Source: a virus | Length of the DNA stretch: 60,705 bases | Reading direction: 5' to 3' (one strand) | IMG/VR virus record: IMGVR_UViG_3300024999_000109 | Span: 1-60,705 of that record | Part shown: piece after piece, positions 30,592-39,660 of the stretch | Numbering within the stretch: the stretch's first letter is position 1 | Layout of the letters: each line of letters opens with the position of its first letter | The notes under the pieces: model-generated | What the model saw: only the letters and a program-made list of their open reading frames with translations | The model's database searches: none | Told to the model about the DNA's origin: nothing | Made by a program: the position numbers and the translations under genes

Positions 30592-31221
30592 ATGTCGCAG
30601 AGTATCAAACAGAGACTTGCCAGTCTTGCCAACAAGAGCGATGCCGCAGAACTGAGAAAGGTTCTGGAGACACAGCTTGCGGACATGACGGCAATCCGAG
30701 ATGAGGTGGTTAAGCTCGTTACCGATGTAACGGCGACCATCACCAGACAGAAAAACATGACCCTCTCTTCATGTGGCCTGGCAATCGCCGGCGGGGCGAA
30801 ACTTACCGCGCAATGCGCTTCCGCGTTTGCGTATCTTGCCAACGGTTCGCTGAAGGTCAAGGCAGTCGCTGACTGTTCAGCCTTGGTCGGCACGGTTGCA
30901 GATGGAAAGACGGCTGGGTGGGCATTTTACATCGACTCAACCGGAACCATCACAACCAGCGCCAAGACGGCGGACGCTGCCGGGAATGACGCCACTGGTG
31001 TTGCCGCAACGTATGTGCTGTTAAGCGCCATTGCTGTTCCTGCCGGAAAGACACTCATAGGATGGCTGGCAGTCGGTACAACCGGCGCAACCTTCGTAGG
31101 CGGCACGACCGCCCTCGATGCGGGCACGGCAACCGACACGTATCTTTCTCTTGTTGGTCCTGGCAGCGTCCCAACCGCAATCACCGCAGCCGCACCCGCT
31201 GCATTAACCACTATCGCATGA
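30592..31221 (+). CDS. Putative capsid decoration / head fiber protein
   Basis: This encodes 209 residues. A helical N-terminus (about 1-50) precedes an Ala/Thr/Gly-rich beta region. The C-terminal stretch ending in TFVGGTTALDAG...TDTYLSL is related to the end of the next protein, so both probably share a beta domain displayed on the head. Next to the capsid gene, decoration or head fiber is the best guess. Confidence 0.55.
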   Translation: MSQSIKQRLASLANKSDAAELRKVLETQLADMTAIRDEVVKLVTDVTATITRQKNMTLSSCGLAIAGGAKLTAQCASAFAYLANGSLKVKAVADCSALVGTVADGKTAGWAFYIDSTGTITTSAKTADAAGNDATGVAATYVLLSAIAVPAGKTLIGWLAVGTTGATFVGGTTALDAGTATDTYLSLVGPGSVPTAITAAAPAALTTIA

Positions 31222-31229
31222 GGTAAGAA

Positions 31230-31691
31230 ATGAATTTGAATGACGATCCGCGAGGCGGAACTTTTTGCAAGGGAAACGCAGGGCTTGCCATCGGTGACGG
31301 GGCAAAAACTGGGCCGGCAATCGTAGGGAAAGACAGCCTTGGCCTTACCTACTGTATTGACGGCATTGACTATTACAAGGACGATGCAGCCGCCGTTTGT
31401 CCGCTAACCGCCGCCGCTGTTCAGGCTGTTTCGACCACCTGTATGTACTTGATTCAGATCGATGCAGACGGGACCGTTACGAGCGTTAAGGGAACCGAAG
31501 TGGCAACAGGTGGAGACGACGCTCTTTATATCCCGCCTGCCGCTGCCGGAAAGTGCCCGATTGGCGCGGTCAAGATCGTAACCGACTCAACCCACACCTT
31601 CACTCCTGGCACTACGGCGCTCGACGCTGCCGGCATCACTGAGACCTATTACAACCTGACAACCGTGCCGGTCAACCCGTTCACGGCATAA
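31230..31691 (+). CDS. Putative capsid decoration protein, paralog of previous gene
   Basis: This encodes 153 residues. GKCPIGAVKIVTDSTHTFTPGTTALDAAG repeats the pattern at the end of the 30592 protein. Four Cys in the first half could stabilise the fold. It is flanked by GC-rich hairpins, in line with high expression. Confidence 0.55.
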   Translation: MNLNDDPRGGTFCKGNAGLAIGDGAKTGPAIVGKDSLGLTYCIDGIDYYKDDAAAVCPLTAAAVQAVSTTCMYLIQIDADGTVTSVKGTEVATGGDDALYIPPAAAGKCPIGAVKIVTDSTHTFTPGTTALDAAGITETYYNLTTVPVNPFTA

Positions 31692-31698
31692 CACTAAA

Positions 31699-31716
31699 GC
31701 CCCTCTTCGGAGGGGC
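31699..31716 (+). other. Very stable TTCG hairpin
   Basis: GCCCCTC-TTCG-GAGGGGC with a UUCG tetraloop and no T tract, between decoration and connector genes; likely an mRNA stabiliser or processing boundary. Confidence 0.65.
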
Positions 31717-31728
31717 ATGGAGGATTAA

Positions 31729-32190
31729 ATGGCAAGAAACCCCGGCAGTAAAGAAACATACGCAGGACATGAAACCATCGGGCAGGGAAAAGATTTTACC
31801 ATGCCAGAAGTCAACGTCGGAGCAGGCATTGAGCCGGTTGCCGAGGCAAATATCTCAAACGCCGCCGACCTTGAAGCGTTCATGAACGAAATTCTCGTTA
31901 TCAGGGTCTTTGAAGATAACGCAGAGGGTAGTCTTCCAACCGCTGAGCCAATCGTCAAGGGCATGAAGCAGATCATTGTCAGGGGGGTCGATTCAAGAGT
32001 CAAGCGCAAGTATGTTGAAGCCCTTGCACGGTCGAGAACTACCAAATACGACCAAATCCAGCGGGACATGATGGACCCGTCTTCAAGATTCATGCGCCCG
32101 AAGGCCAAAATATCTTATCCCTTTTCAATCGTCCACGATCCCAACCCACGAGGAAGAGACTGGCTCAAGGCCATACTGGCAGAGGCATAA
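31729..32190 (+). CDS. Conserved head-region protein
   Basis: This encodes 153 residues behind GGAGG. A flexible N-terminus is followed by an alpha/beta domain (EILVIRVFEDN ... QIIVRGVDSRVKRKYVEALARSRTT). It resembles proteins placed just after N4-gp56 capsid genes; function unknown, perhaps head completion. Confidence 0.6.
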   Translation: MARNPGSKETYAGHETIGQGKDFTMPEVNVGAGIEPVAEANISNAADLEAFMNEILVIRVFEDNAEGSLPTAEPIVKGMKQIIVRGVDSRVKRKYVEALARSRTTKYDQIQRDMMDPSSRFMRPKAKISYPFSIVHDPNPRGRDWLKAILAEA

Positions 32191-32877
32191 ATGAACAAAC
32201 TGGCACTCACAAAGCGACTCAGCAGGGACTGTGGGGTGAATCAGACCGGCCCGTCCACCACGTTGAATCAATCCGGGGAATACCTGCGATTGTGCAACTG
32301 GATAGACGACGCCTACAAGTCGATTCAGATCCTGTATTCCACCTGGCAGTTCTTGCGCGAAGAGTTCAACTTCGCAACGGTTATCGGCACGGCTTCATAC
32401 ACGCCGACCACTGCCGGACTGACTGACTTTGCCGAGTGGGTGTCAGATGACGACCAGGATTCAGAAGACTTCAGAATGTATCTCACGGCATTGGATGAAA
32501 GATATCTCGTTTATATGCCATGGGAGATGTTCCGAGTGGCCTACATGGTCGGAACCCAACGAACGCAGACCGGCCGGCCGAGCGTGTACACCATCCGCCC
32601 GGACGATACGGTGATGTTTTACCCCATTCCAGACCAGATTTACACATGCCTTGGAGAATATTACAAGGTGCCTGATGTAATGACCGCCGATACGGATGAG
32701 CCGATTTTCCCCGAGAGATTCCACGAGGCCATTCTTTACCGGGCGATGATGTCATACGGGGCATATTCCCAGGAGCCTGATAAATACTCAGTCGGAGACA
32801 GAGAATACCGACGGATCATTCGAGGATTGAAGAAAAGCCAACTCCCGCAAATGTCCTGGGGGGAACCCCTGGCATGA
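32191..32877 (+). CDS. Head-to-tail adaptor (tail tube A-like)
   Basis: This encodes 228 residues. NWIDDAYKSIQILYSTWQFLREEF and the later DEPIFPERFHEAILYRAMMSYG with paired tyrosines match the phage adaptor pattern seen after N4-gp56 and P22-like heads. It would form the ring below the portal. Confidence 0.75.
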   Translation: MNKLALTKRLSRDCGVNQTGPSTTLNQSGEYLRLCNWIDDAYKSIQILYSTWQFLREEFNFATVIGTASYTPTTAGLTDFAEWVSDDDQDSEDFRMYLTALDERYLVYMPWEMFRVAYMVGTQRTQTGRPSVYTIRPDDTVMFYPIPDQIYTCLGEYYKVPDVMTADTDEPIFPERFHEAILYRAMMSYGAYSQEPDKYSVGDREYRRIIRGLKKSQLPQMSWGEPLA

Positions 32878-35024
32878 TGAAACTTCCCGTCATCCCGGTC
32901 AAGACACAGTTTACCGCCTTTCAAGGTGGCCTGGACACCGAGACTCCCATGATTTCGGTGAAACCTGGAAGGCTGAGAAGGTCGCAGAATCTCTACCAAG
33001 GGACGAATGGCGGGTATATCTCGCTTGAAGGGTACGAAAGGTACAGCGGACAGCCGAAACCATCAGCGGCACAGTATGCCACCCTTGAGACTGTTCTTTC
33101 AGATACCGTAGCGGTCGGTGATGTTGTCACTGATGACGCGGGAACCTCTTATGGGACGGTCATAGCGATAACTTCTGTTTCTGCCGTCGAGGAGCTTGCA
33201 GGCGACGGTGACGGGGCGGAAATACTCGATGCAGACGGTGACGGTGTTTCTGATGCAGCCGTTACAGTGACGACCTTGATTATGACCAAACTGGTCGGCA
33301 CATTCTCGGCTGGAGACATAAAGATCGGCGCCGGGGTGGTTGGACACTGCTACGGCGCCCAAGTCGTAGGCGGGGCATCGACAAGCCTGCTCAACGCTCA
33401 ATACTTGAACCTTGCAGCCGATGAATACCGGGATGACGTTATCGCAGTCCCTGGCGCTGGATCGGTCCTCGGAATTTGGTATTACAACGGCAAGTGGTAT
33501 GCGTTCAGGAACAACGCAGCCGGCACCGACGCTGAGATGTATGTCGATTCCACCGCTGGATGGGTAAAAGTCGAGCTCGGTCTTGAATTGAATTTCACCT
33601 CCGGGGGCACGTATGTTCCCGCAGTAGGGGATACGATCACCGGGGAGACAAGTGGAGCGACCGCTGTTCTCACTGGGGTTGTCCTTCGAGACGGTGCATG
33701 GGACGCGGGCGATGCAGTTGGCAAGTTTGTCTTCGCCGCAAAAACAGGAAACTTTCAGGCAGAGACGGTGAAGGTTGGGGCAAGCCTTGATATTGCCACC
33801 ATCGCTGGAAATGCGGCCGCGATAATCTTCGACGCTCCGTCGGGAAGATTTGAGTTCGGAAATTACAACTTTACCGGGTCTGCAACCACTCAGAAGATGT
33901 ACGGGGTAGACGGGGTGAACCGAGGGTTTGAGTTTAACGGCACGGTTTTTGTTCCGATTGAGACAGGGATGTCGATATTTCCCACACACCTGACCGAGCA
34001 CAAATACCAATTGTTTTTCGCGTATGCCGGGTCTGCTCAACATTCAAGACCAGGATTCCAGTATGAGTGGGATCTCCTGGTCGGCGGTGATGAGCTTGGG
34101 CTGAGCGACTATATCACTGGTTTTGTCTCACAGCCGGGAAATGACGGTACAAGCACCCTGGCATTCTTTTCCAGAAATTCAATCAACATGCTGTACGGCT
34201 CATCCGCCGCCGATTGGAACCTCGTTTCCTACAAAAAAGGCACTGGGGCTATCCAGTGGACTACTCAATTTATCGGAAATACATTCGCGCTGGATGACAG
34301 GGGGATAACCAAACTCTCGACAAGCCAGTCTTACGGCAACTTTGAGGACGCAACTGCAAGCCAGCTTTTTCAGTCCTGGCTGAAGACCAAAAAGACCCAA
34401 GTGACAGCTTCGTGCGTGAGCCTCGATAAAAATCTCTACTGCCTGTTCTTTGCCGACAAATCAGCCCTGTTCTGCACTGTGGATAATGGCGAGATTGTCG
34501 CCGCAACTCCAATGTTATTTGGCCATAAAGTGACCTGTATCTGCACCACAGAGGACTCAAGCGGCAACGAGGTCATCATGTTTGGTAGTGATGACGGGTA
34601 TGTTCGACAGCTATTCGCTGGGACGAGTTTTGATGGGGATGATATTGAATGGTATGGAGAATTGTCGTTCGACCATCTCAAAACACCGACACAGGTTAAG
34701 CGATTCAGGAGATCCACATTTGAGATATTTGGTGAAGGGTATGCGGAGTTTCAGTTCACGTATGCTCTTGGATATGAATCGGCAGACATCGCACAGCCAG
34801 GGATTACCTCAGCAGAAATGCTTCTTACGTCTGGGAGTTGGGATACAGGAAACTGGGATGAAGGGGTATGGGACGGGGTAAACCTTGCGCCGATGTCTTT
34901 TGATATGAGCGGAAGCGCGACAAATATATCCATAAGGATAGGTGGCAATGGCGATTATCACGCGTCGCTGAAATTTTCAGGGGTTTTGACCCAATATTCT
35001 CCCACCCGGGAAACAAGGAGCTGA
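32874..35024 (+). CDS. Tail nozzle / tail hub protein
   Basis: This encodes 716 residues and begins ATGATG. KTQFTAFQGGLDTETPMISVKPGRLRRSQNLYQG is the start signature of large tail nozzle proteins of podoviruses (T7 tubular B / P22 gp10-like position). The rest is beta-rich with a C-terminal SGSWDTGNWDEGVWDG loop. It follows the adaptor with an ATGA-type overlap. Confidence 0.7.
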   Translation: MMKLPVIPVKTQFTAFQGGLDTETPMISVKPGRLRRSQNLYQGTNGGYISLEGYERYSGQPKPSAAQYATLETVLSDTVAVGDVVTDDAGTSYGTVIAITSVSAVEELAGDGDGAEILDADGDGVSDAAVTVTTLIMTKLVGTFSAGDIKIGAGVVGHCYGAQVVGGASTSLLNAQYLNLAADEYRDDVIAVPGAGSVLGIWYYNGKWYAFRNNAAGTDAEMYVDSTAGWVKVELGLELNFTSGGTYVPAVGDTITGETSGATAVLTGVVLRDGAWDAGDAVGKFVFAAKTGNFQAETVKVGASLDIATIAGNAAAIIFDAPSGRFEFGNYNFTGSATTQKMYGVDGVNRGFEFNGTVFVPIETGMSIFPTHLTEHKYQLFFAYAGSAQHSRPGFQYEWDLLVGGDELGLSDYITGFVSQPGNDGTSTLAFFSRNSINMLYGSSAADWNLVSYKKGTGAIQWTTQFIGNTFALDDRGITKLSTSQSYGNFEDATASQLFQSWLKTKKTQVTASCVSLDKNLYCLFFADKSALFCTVDNGEIVAATPMLFGHKVTCICTTEDSSGNEVIMFGSDDGYVRQLFAGTSFDGDDIEWYGELSFDHLKTPTQVKRFRRSTFEIFGEGYAEFQFTYALGYESADIAQPGITSAEMLLTSGSWDTGNWDEGVWDGVNLAPMSFDMSGSATNISIRIGGNGDYHASLKFSGVLTQYSPTRETRS

Positions 35025-35025
35025 T

Positions 35026-35922
35026 ATGCCAAGTTACAAAAGGTTTTTGACCAACTCAGTAATTGCCGTCCTGTTGGTGGTTTTTACCGGGATAGCCGGT
35101 GCGCAAACCAACGAATACTATGACAGTTCAGGAGCCCCAACGGCAAGGTCTTCATTGTCCTCAGCAACGATCAGGATTGAGTTTGATTCAATCGAGGCTG
35201 GATTCGTCAAACTCCCGACCCTTGCGGCAAACGAGAACAAGCCGATCTTTGTCAATTCTGGCGGAACCGCAATGGAGGCAAAGTCAGTTGCCGATGCAAA
35301 CACTTTGCTCGGGACAGAACTGACCTCACACAAGGACGCCTCGGGCGGTTACGCCGGTTTGACGCTGTTCAAAATCAACTTCAAGAACGCTCTCAATACA
35401 GTCACATCCTTCTTCACCAACGCCAATACAACGGCAAGGACGTACACCTTTCAGGACCGTGACGGGATAATTGCTGACAATACTGACCTTACACTTAAGG
35501 CCGACATTGCATCGCCAACCTTTACCGGGGCTCCATCTGTACCAACCGCCGCCAACGGTACAGACACTACACAGATAGCATCGACTGAGTTCGTTCAGAA
35601 TGCCGTGGAGGTCGTGGACGAGGGCATTGGGATTGGCCAGACACAGACAAATATGGCCGGCAAGGTGCTTGGGGATGTGTACCAAAACACACTTGAAAAG
35701 CCCATACAGGTCAGCGTTACAGTTTCTTCCAGTGCGAGTGCTGGATTTGCTCAACTCTTGGTTAGCCCAGATACTAATATCCCGACTTTCGCTGTTTCGG
35801 AAGTGTCCTTTCCTGCCGGCACAGGGCGAAGAGGTTCGGTTTCGGCTATAGTTCCTCCGGGCCACTATTACCTTGTGACCTCATCAAACGTCACGTTGTA
35901 TAAATGGGTGGAGCTTCGATAA
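35026..35922 (+). CDS. Fiber-like protein with signal peptide
   Basis: This encodes 298 residues. Residues 1-26 form a Sec-type signal (basic start, hydrophobic core, AGAQ cleavage site), unusual for a virion protein. The middle carries ADIASPTFTGAPSVPTAA ... TQIASTEFVQNAV, the classic phage tail-fiber repeat, and the C-terminus is beta-rich. It could be a fiber, or a secreted binder derived from one. Confidence 0.65.
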   Translation: MPSYKRFLTNSVIAVLLVVFTGIAGAQTNEYYDSSGAPTARSSLSSATIRIEFDSIEAGFVKLPTLAANENKPIFVNSGGTAMEAKSVADANTLLGTELTSHKDASGGYAGLTLFKINFKNALNTVTSFFTNANTTARTYTFQDRDGIIADNTDLTLKADIASPTFTGAPSVPTAANGTDTTQIASTEFVQNAVEVVDEGIGIGQTQTNMAGKVLGDVYQNTLEKPIQVSVTVSSSASAGFAQLLVSPDTNIPTFAVSEVSFPAGTGRRGSVSAIVPPGHYYLVTSSNVTLYKWVELR

Positions 35923-35955
35923 GATGGCAAAATCTATTTTGCAAAGGTGGCGCTG

Positions 35956-36765
35956 ATGCCTCTCAGTCTTCTATTGGAAGATCCCCCTAACACAAACCCG
36001 GTGACCACTATGCCCGCCACTCCAACAGGCCCAAGTGCCACGACTCTGAATTACAACCCGAACCTGCCGGTCTACGCGGAACCTGAAACGCAGTCCACTC
36101 AGACCGCGCTTGGCCAGCTCGCACCGGATTCGAGCTACGTTGATCCAGCGAAGGCGACGGTGGCTGGCCAGACCGCAGGGATTCTTTCTTCCGGGTCTCC
36201 ATTGCTGAGAGCAGCACAGGCCCAGTCGGAGCAGTCTTTCAATTCCAGGGGGCTGCTGAACAGTCAAGGAGGGGTAAGGGCAGGGACTGCGGCAACGATT
36301 GACAAGGCCCTGCAGATAGCCACTCCAGACGCGCAATTCTATCAAGGGCTTGCCGGCCAGACACAAAAGACCACCCAGGACGCGGCGCTCAACAATCAAT
36401 TGGCCGGTATCGAGTACAAAAAGTCCCTGAACAACGCCAAGATTACCGGGGCACTGACGACCCAGGAGCAGGCCGGCCAGGTCGAAATGCAGAAACTTGC
36501 CGACACTGCACAGATGCAACGGCTTGAGGTTGATAATCAGTGGAAGGAGCTGATTAACATGGACCAGATGGACGCCGAGGATGCCAAGAATTTGATGGCC
36601 GTCTCTGCGTCCCTTGGTACAGAACTCACAGGCGGGATCGAAAGGCTTTTGAGGGACACGAACATCACCGACAAAAAGGCTGCGGTCGAAGCCCTGATGA
36701 CCACCTATCGGTCACAACTGACGACCGCTGCGGCGATTGTCAACATACCCCTCACTTGGTCATGA
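35956..36765 (+). CDS. Internal virion / ejection protein candidate
   Basis: This encodes 269 residues from the ATG eight bases after AAGG. Gln/Ala-rich long helices (about 75-250) with no Cys resemble internal core proteins that are ejected with DNA in podoviruses. It precedes a GNAT-like gene and two more Ala/Gln-rich proteins. Confidence 0.6.
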   Translation: MPLSLLLEDPPNTNPVTTMPATPTGPSATTLNYNPNLPVYAEPETQSTQTALGQLAPDSSYVDPAKATVAGQTAGILSSGSPLLRAAQAQSEQSFNSRGLLNSQGGVRAGTAATIDKALQIATPDAQFYQGLAGQTQKTTQDAALNNQLAGIEYKKSLNNAKITGALTTQEQAGQVEMQKLADTAQMQRLEVDNQWKELINMDQMDAEDAKNLMAVSASLGTELTGGIERLLRDTNITDKKAAVEALMTTYRSQLTTAAAIVNIPLTWS

Positions 36766-37271
36766 TTGAGAAACCCCTCTATAGATATGGACCACTCGAC
36801 ACCGGTGCACTGTGCAAACTGTACCGCTCGGACGATGTGTATATCCCTTCAGCCGACGACTATACCAAACCCTCCGACCTGATGCGGTTTGTCGATAACT
36901 GCATGATGATGCCGCAGATGTATGTCCTTGGCAGAGATCCGCGACATGAGGCGTTTATCTTCGCTCCCTCCCATAACGCGACCACCTTTCTCGCGCATTT
37001 CGCAATCAGGAAGGACAAGCGGGATGGCTCGGTGGTCAAAAAGACAGCGGAAGCGGCAAGGTGGATCTTCGAGAACACGACTTGCGAGTGCATCATGGCG
37101 TTCATCAACGAAGAGAATAAGGCCGCAAGGTCGGTCCTGGCGCAAGGTGGATTGACGAGAATCGGTAAAACCAAGGGGTCTGTCCGGTTTGGCGGAAAAC
37201 TCTGCAACGAGATCATTTATCAGATGACCAAAGAAGAATTTAACACCCTTTGGGGTGACGGGAGGGTTTGA
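36762..37271 (+). CDS. GNAT-like phage protein
   Basis: This encodes 169 residues overlapping the previous stop by ATGA. VVKKTAEAARWIFENTTCECIMAFINEENKAARSVLAQGG and the following beta strand match the acetyl-CoA-binding half of GNAT folds, as in phage proteins found among ejection genes. Whether it acetylates anything is unknown. The acceptor could be a virion or host protein. Confidence 0.65.
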   Translation: MIEKPLYRYGPLDTGALCKLYRSDDVYIPSADDYTKPSDLMRFVDNCMMMPQMYVLGRDPRHEAFIFAPSHNATTFLAHFAIRKDKRDGSVVKKTAEAARWIFENTTCECIMAFINEENKAARSVLAQGGLTRIGKTKGSVRFGGKLCNEIIYQMTKEEFNTLWGDGRV

Positions 37272-37272
37272 T

Positions 37273-38187
37273 ATGGCGTGGATTGCTGGCATAGGTGCTG
37301 CGGTTGCGGGAGCATTCGGGGCAAGTGTCGCCGTTGGCGGACTGGCTTCAATGGTCATCGGCGGGGCCGTGGTTGGCGCCGCTGTCGGTGGACTGTACTC
37401 TGCCGTGACCGGGGGAGACATTTTGAAAGGAGTTCTCTTCGGAGCAGTCGGTGGGGCGGTGGTAGGGTTCGGAGGGTCTGCCTTAGGCTTCGGGCAAACT
37501 GCGGTTGGTTCGGCGACTTCAATATCCGGGGCAACATCGTTAGGGGCCAGTGAAAATGTCGCACTGGCAGCAACAACCGCGGGCACAGAGATATCTGCAA
37601 GCGGAGGCATTCTTGGCGGGGTAGCCCCAGCGGCAACAAAGTCAGCATTCTTCACCACTGAAGGAATGGCAGCGACCGGTATGGTTGCTTCTCTTGGATC
37701 CGCATTTCTCCAGGGCGGGGCAGGGAGTGACATTGCCGAGAGCAAGATTGCCTCAGACGAGAAGATGCAAGCTGAGAGGCTGGCGGCTGATAAGGAAATG
37801 GCCCAGGCCAACAACGAGACCCAACTTGCAGCGGCAGAGATAGCCAGGGCGGCAGGCGATGCCAGGAATAAATCCGCCGAGAAAATGGCAGCGGCTGACC
37901 TCGACTTCAACAAGAACAAATTCTCCCAGGAGTTTTCGGAAGACCAATGGCGGGACCGGAAAGACCGGGAAGAGAAGGCGACCGCCAAGCAGGAATTTCA
38001 GACCGGATTGGAACAGGCCAGTCAGTATGTCGCAGGGAACACACAAGTCGTCGGTCTGGTGGAAACCAGCAGGCGGCGCAAGTCCCTTCCTTCTCCAGCC
38101 TGGTATGCCCAATCAGCGAAACCGACCCAAACCGCACAGGGCACTCCACCTGTCGCGCAACCACAACAGCCTCAAGCGGTGGCATAA
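37273..38187 (+). CDS. Internal virion protein with glycine-zipper membrane segments
   Basis: This encodes 304 residues. The first 100 are Gly/Ala-rich hydrophobic repeats (GIGAAVAGAFGASVAVGG; VIGGAVVGAAVGGLY) typical of pore-forming ejection proteins; the rest is a charged helix (about 165-260) and a Pro/Gln tail. It probably spans the host envelope during DNA entry. Confidence 0.65.
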   Translation: MAWIAGIGAAVAGAFGASVAVGGLASMVIGGAVVGAAVGGLYSAVTGGDILKGVLFGAVGGAVVGFGGSALGFGQTAVGSATSISGATSLGASENVALAATTAGTEISASGGILGGVAPAATKSAFFTTEGMAATGMVASLGSAFLQGGAGSDIAESKIASDEKMQAERLAADKEMAQANNETQLAAAEIARAAGDARNKSAEKMAAADLDFNKNKFSQEFSEDQWRDRKDREEKATAKQEFQTGLEQASQYVAGNTQVVGLVETSRRRKSLPSPAWYAQSAKPTQTAQGTPPVAQPQQPQAVA

Positions 38188-39033
38188 ATGGGAATCCTAT
38201 CACTCTCAGGCGACAGTCTGAAATATGACCGGCTCAAAGAAGACCCTCTGAAGAATGAGTATGATCCGGTTGGCAAAGCTGAAGGGAAACGGGTCAAGAC
38301 CTACGACCCCGAATTGGGATGGGCCATGCACCCGGAAGAGAAAGCCGGTGTTCTTGATTATCGGAATCGGGTTAATGACGCGGTTGGGAAGCAGCAATCC
38401 GCGATAGGGAATTATCAATCGACCTTCAATTCAGCAATGTCAGACGCCGAGAAACAGGCGCAGGGTATTCTCTCAGAAGCGCAGGGTCAAGTCGCAGGGA
38501 TCAAGCGGTACACCACTCCGACCATCGCGGTCAATGTCGTGGATGCCTCCGGCGATAAAATCGAGGGCACATACCACATGCCCAAGGAAGTCGCGGAGCA
38601 ACTTGCACAAGAAAAAGGCGTGTCAACGAGATGGAATGAGGATGGAAGTTTCAACGTCTCGGTACGGACCAACGAAGAGGCGGGGGGCCGGACCATAGGC
38701 GAGGAACTTCATACGGCTTTTAGGGATGCCGAGGCACAACTGGCCGAATATCAGAAAATCTATGACTCCCAATATGACACAGCGAAAGAGGCAGGGGCTA
38801 TTCAAATAGGCTCATTGCAGAGCGAGATCGACACCCAGCGGAACATCGCCAACAACGCCTACAATTCCAATATAGGCATGGCCAGCCAACAGCTTGAAGC
38901 ACTCAAGGGAAAATGGACCGGGTTTGTCACCGAGCAAAGAGCGGCATTCCAGCAAGGGATTCAAACCAACAATGGCGGCATTGCCGATCTGGTTAATTCA
39001 GGCGCACTGACACTGAAAGGGAAGGTGGCATAA
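38188..39033 (+). CDS. Internal/ejection protein candidate
   Basis: This encodes 281 residues: a basic N-terminal segment (VKTYDPELGWAMHPEEKAG), a helical middle, a small beta domain (about 110-170) and a Gln-rich helical C-terminus. It starts directly after the upstream stop and overlaps the next start. No enzyme motif is visible. Confidence 0.55.
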   Translation: MGILSLSGDSLKYDRLKEDPLKNEYDPVGKAEGKRVKTYDPELGWAMHPEEKAGVLDYRNRVNDAVGKQQSAIGNYQSTFNSAMSDAEKQAQGILSEAQGQVAGIKRYTTPTIAVNVVDASGDKIEGTYHMPKEVAEQLAQEKGVSTRWNEDGSFNVSVRTNEEAGGRTIGEELHTAFRDAEAQLAEYQKIYDSQYDTAKEAGAIQIGSLQSEIDTQRNIANNAYNSNIGMASQQLEALKGKWTGFVTEQRAAFQQGIQTNNGGIADLVNSGALTLKGKVA

Positions 39034-39659
39034 TGGCAGAAATGAAACAGGCACTCCCCCAGCAGAATCCTGAGCAAGTCGAAGAGGTACAAGATTCCAT
39101 AATCAACGAGGATGCCGCTGAAATCTCCCCTGCACAGCAGATGCAGATTGACGCATACTCGGACAACGCCACGCTTGTAGTCTTCTCAGCGGAGTCGCAG
39201 GATGCTATCCTCCAGTCACTCCAAACCGGACAGAACCCGATGGATGCCGTAGCGAAAACCGCGAACATCATCAACAAGCGTCTTCAAGAATCACTGAGCA
39301 AAGAAGGCGAGCAGATGACCGAGATAACCCTTTGTCTCGGTGCGGCCCATCTTGTCTCAGAACTGATCGTCCTGGCCGAAGCGGCAAAACTCTTCACGCT
39401 GACACCTGAGCAGAGGTTGGAGGCATTCAGGCAGACCCTGATGCAATACTTTGCCGCAGGCTTGAAGGACGGGTCTATTGATCCGGTGGAACTCCAGAAA
39501 ACCATCGAACCATTGATGAACCAAGACCAGCGCCAGGCGGGGCAGGAGTTTGCCGATAAATCAGGAATCATGAAAACTCCCCCGGCGAATAGCGGCATGT
39601 ACCGGGGTAATCAGCAGCAGGAACAACCACAACGTCAAGGCATTCTCGGGGGGATGTGA
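39033..39659 (+). CDS. Helical virion-associated protein
   Basis: This encodes 208 residues. It is acidic and helical with a Gln/Pro/Gly-rich tail. The TAATG junction with the upstream gene and the location inside the ejection cluster suggest a small internal virion or chaperone protein. No known family. Confidence 0.55.
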   Translation: MAEMKQALPQQNPEQVEEVQDSIINEDAAEISPAQQMQIDAYSDNATLVVFSAESQDAILQSLQTGQNPMDAVAKTANIINKRLQESLSKEGEQMTEITLCLGAAHLVSELIVLAEAAKLFTLTPEQRLEAFRQTLMQYFAAGLKDGSIDPVELQKTIEPLMNQDQRQAGQEFADKSGIMKTPPANSGMYRGNQQQEQPQRQGILGGM

Positions 39660-39660
39660 T

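Noticed and set aside
33099-34043. Long leftward frame opposite the nozzle gene
   Set aside because: It has Arg/Cys-rich shadow composition and lies fully inside a well-supported 716-residue gene.
36849-37988. Long leftward frame (379 residues) opposite the internal virion genes
   Set aside because: Ala/Pro/Ser-rich shadow composition, no ribosome site, and the plus strand carries two well-formed overlapping genes.
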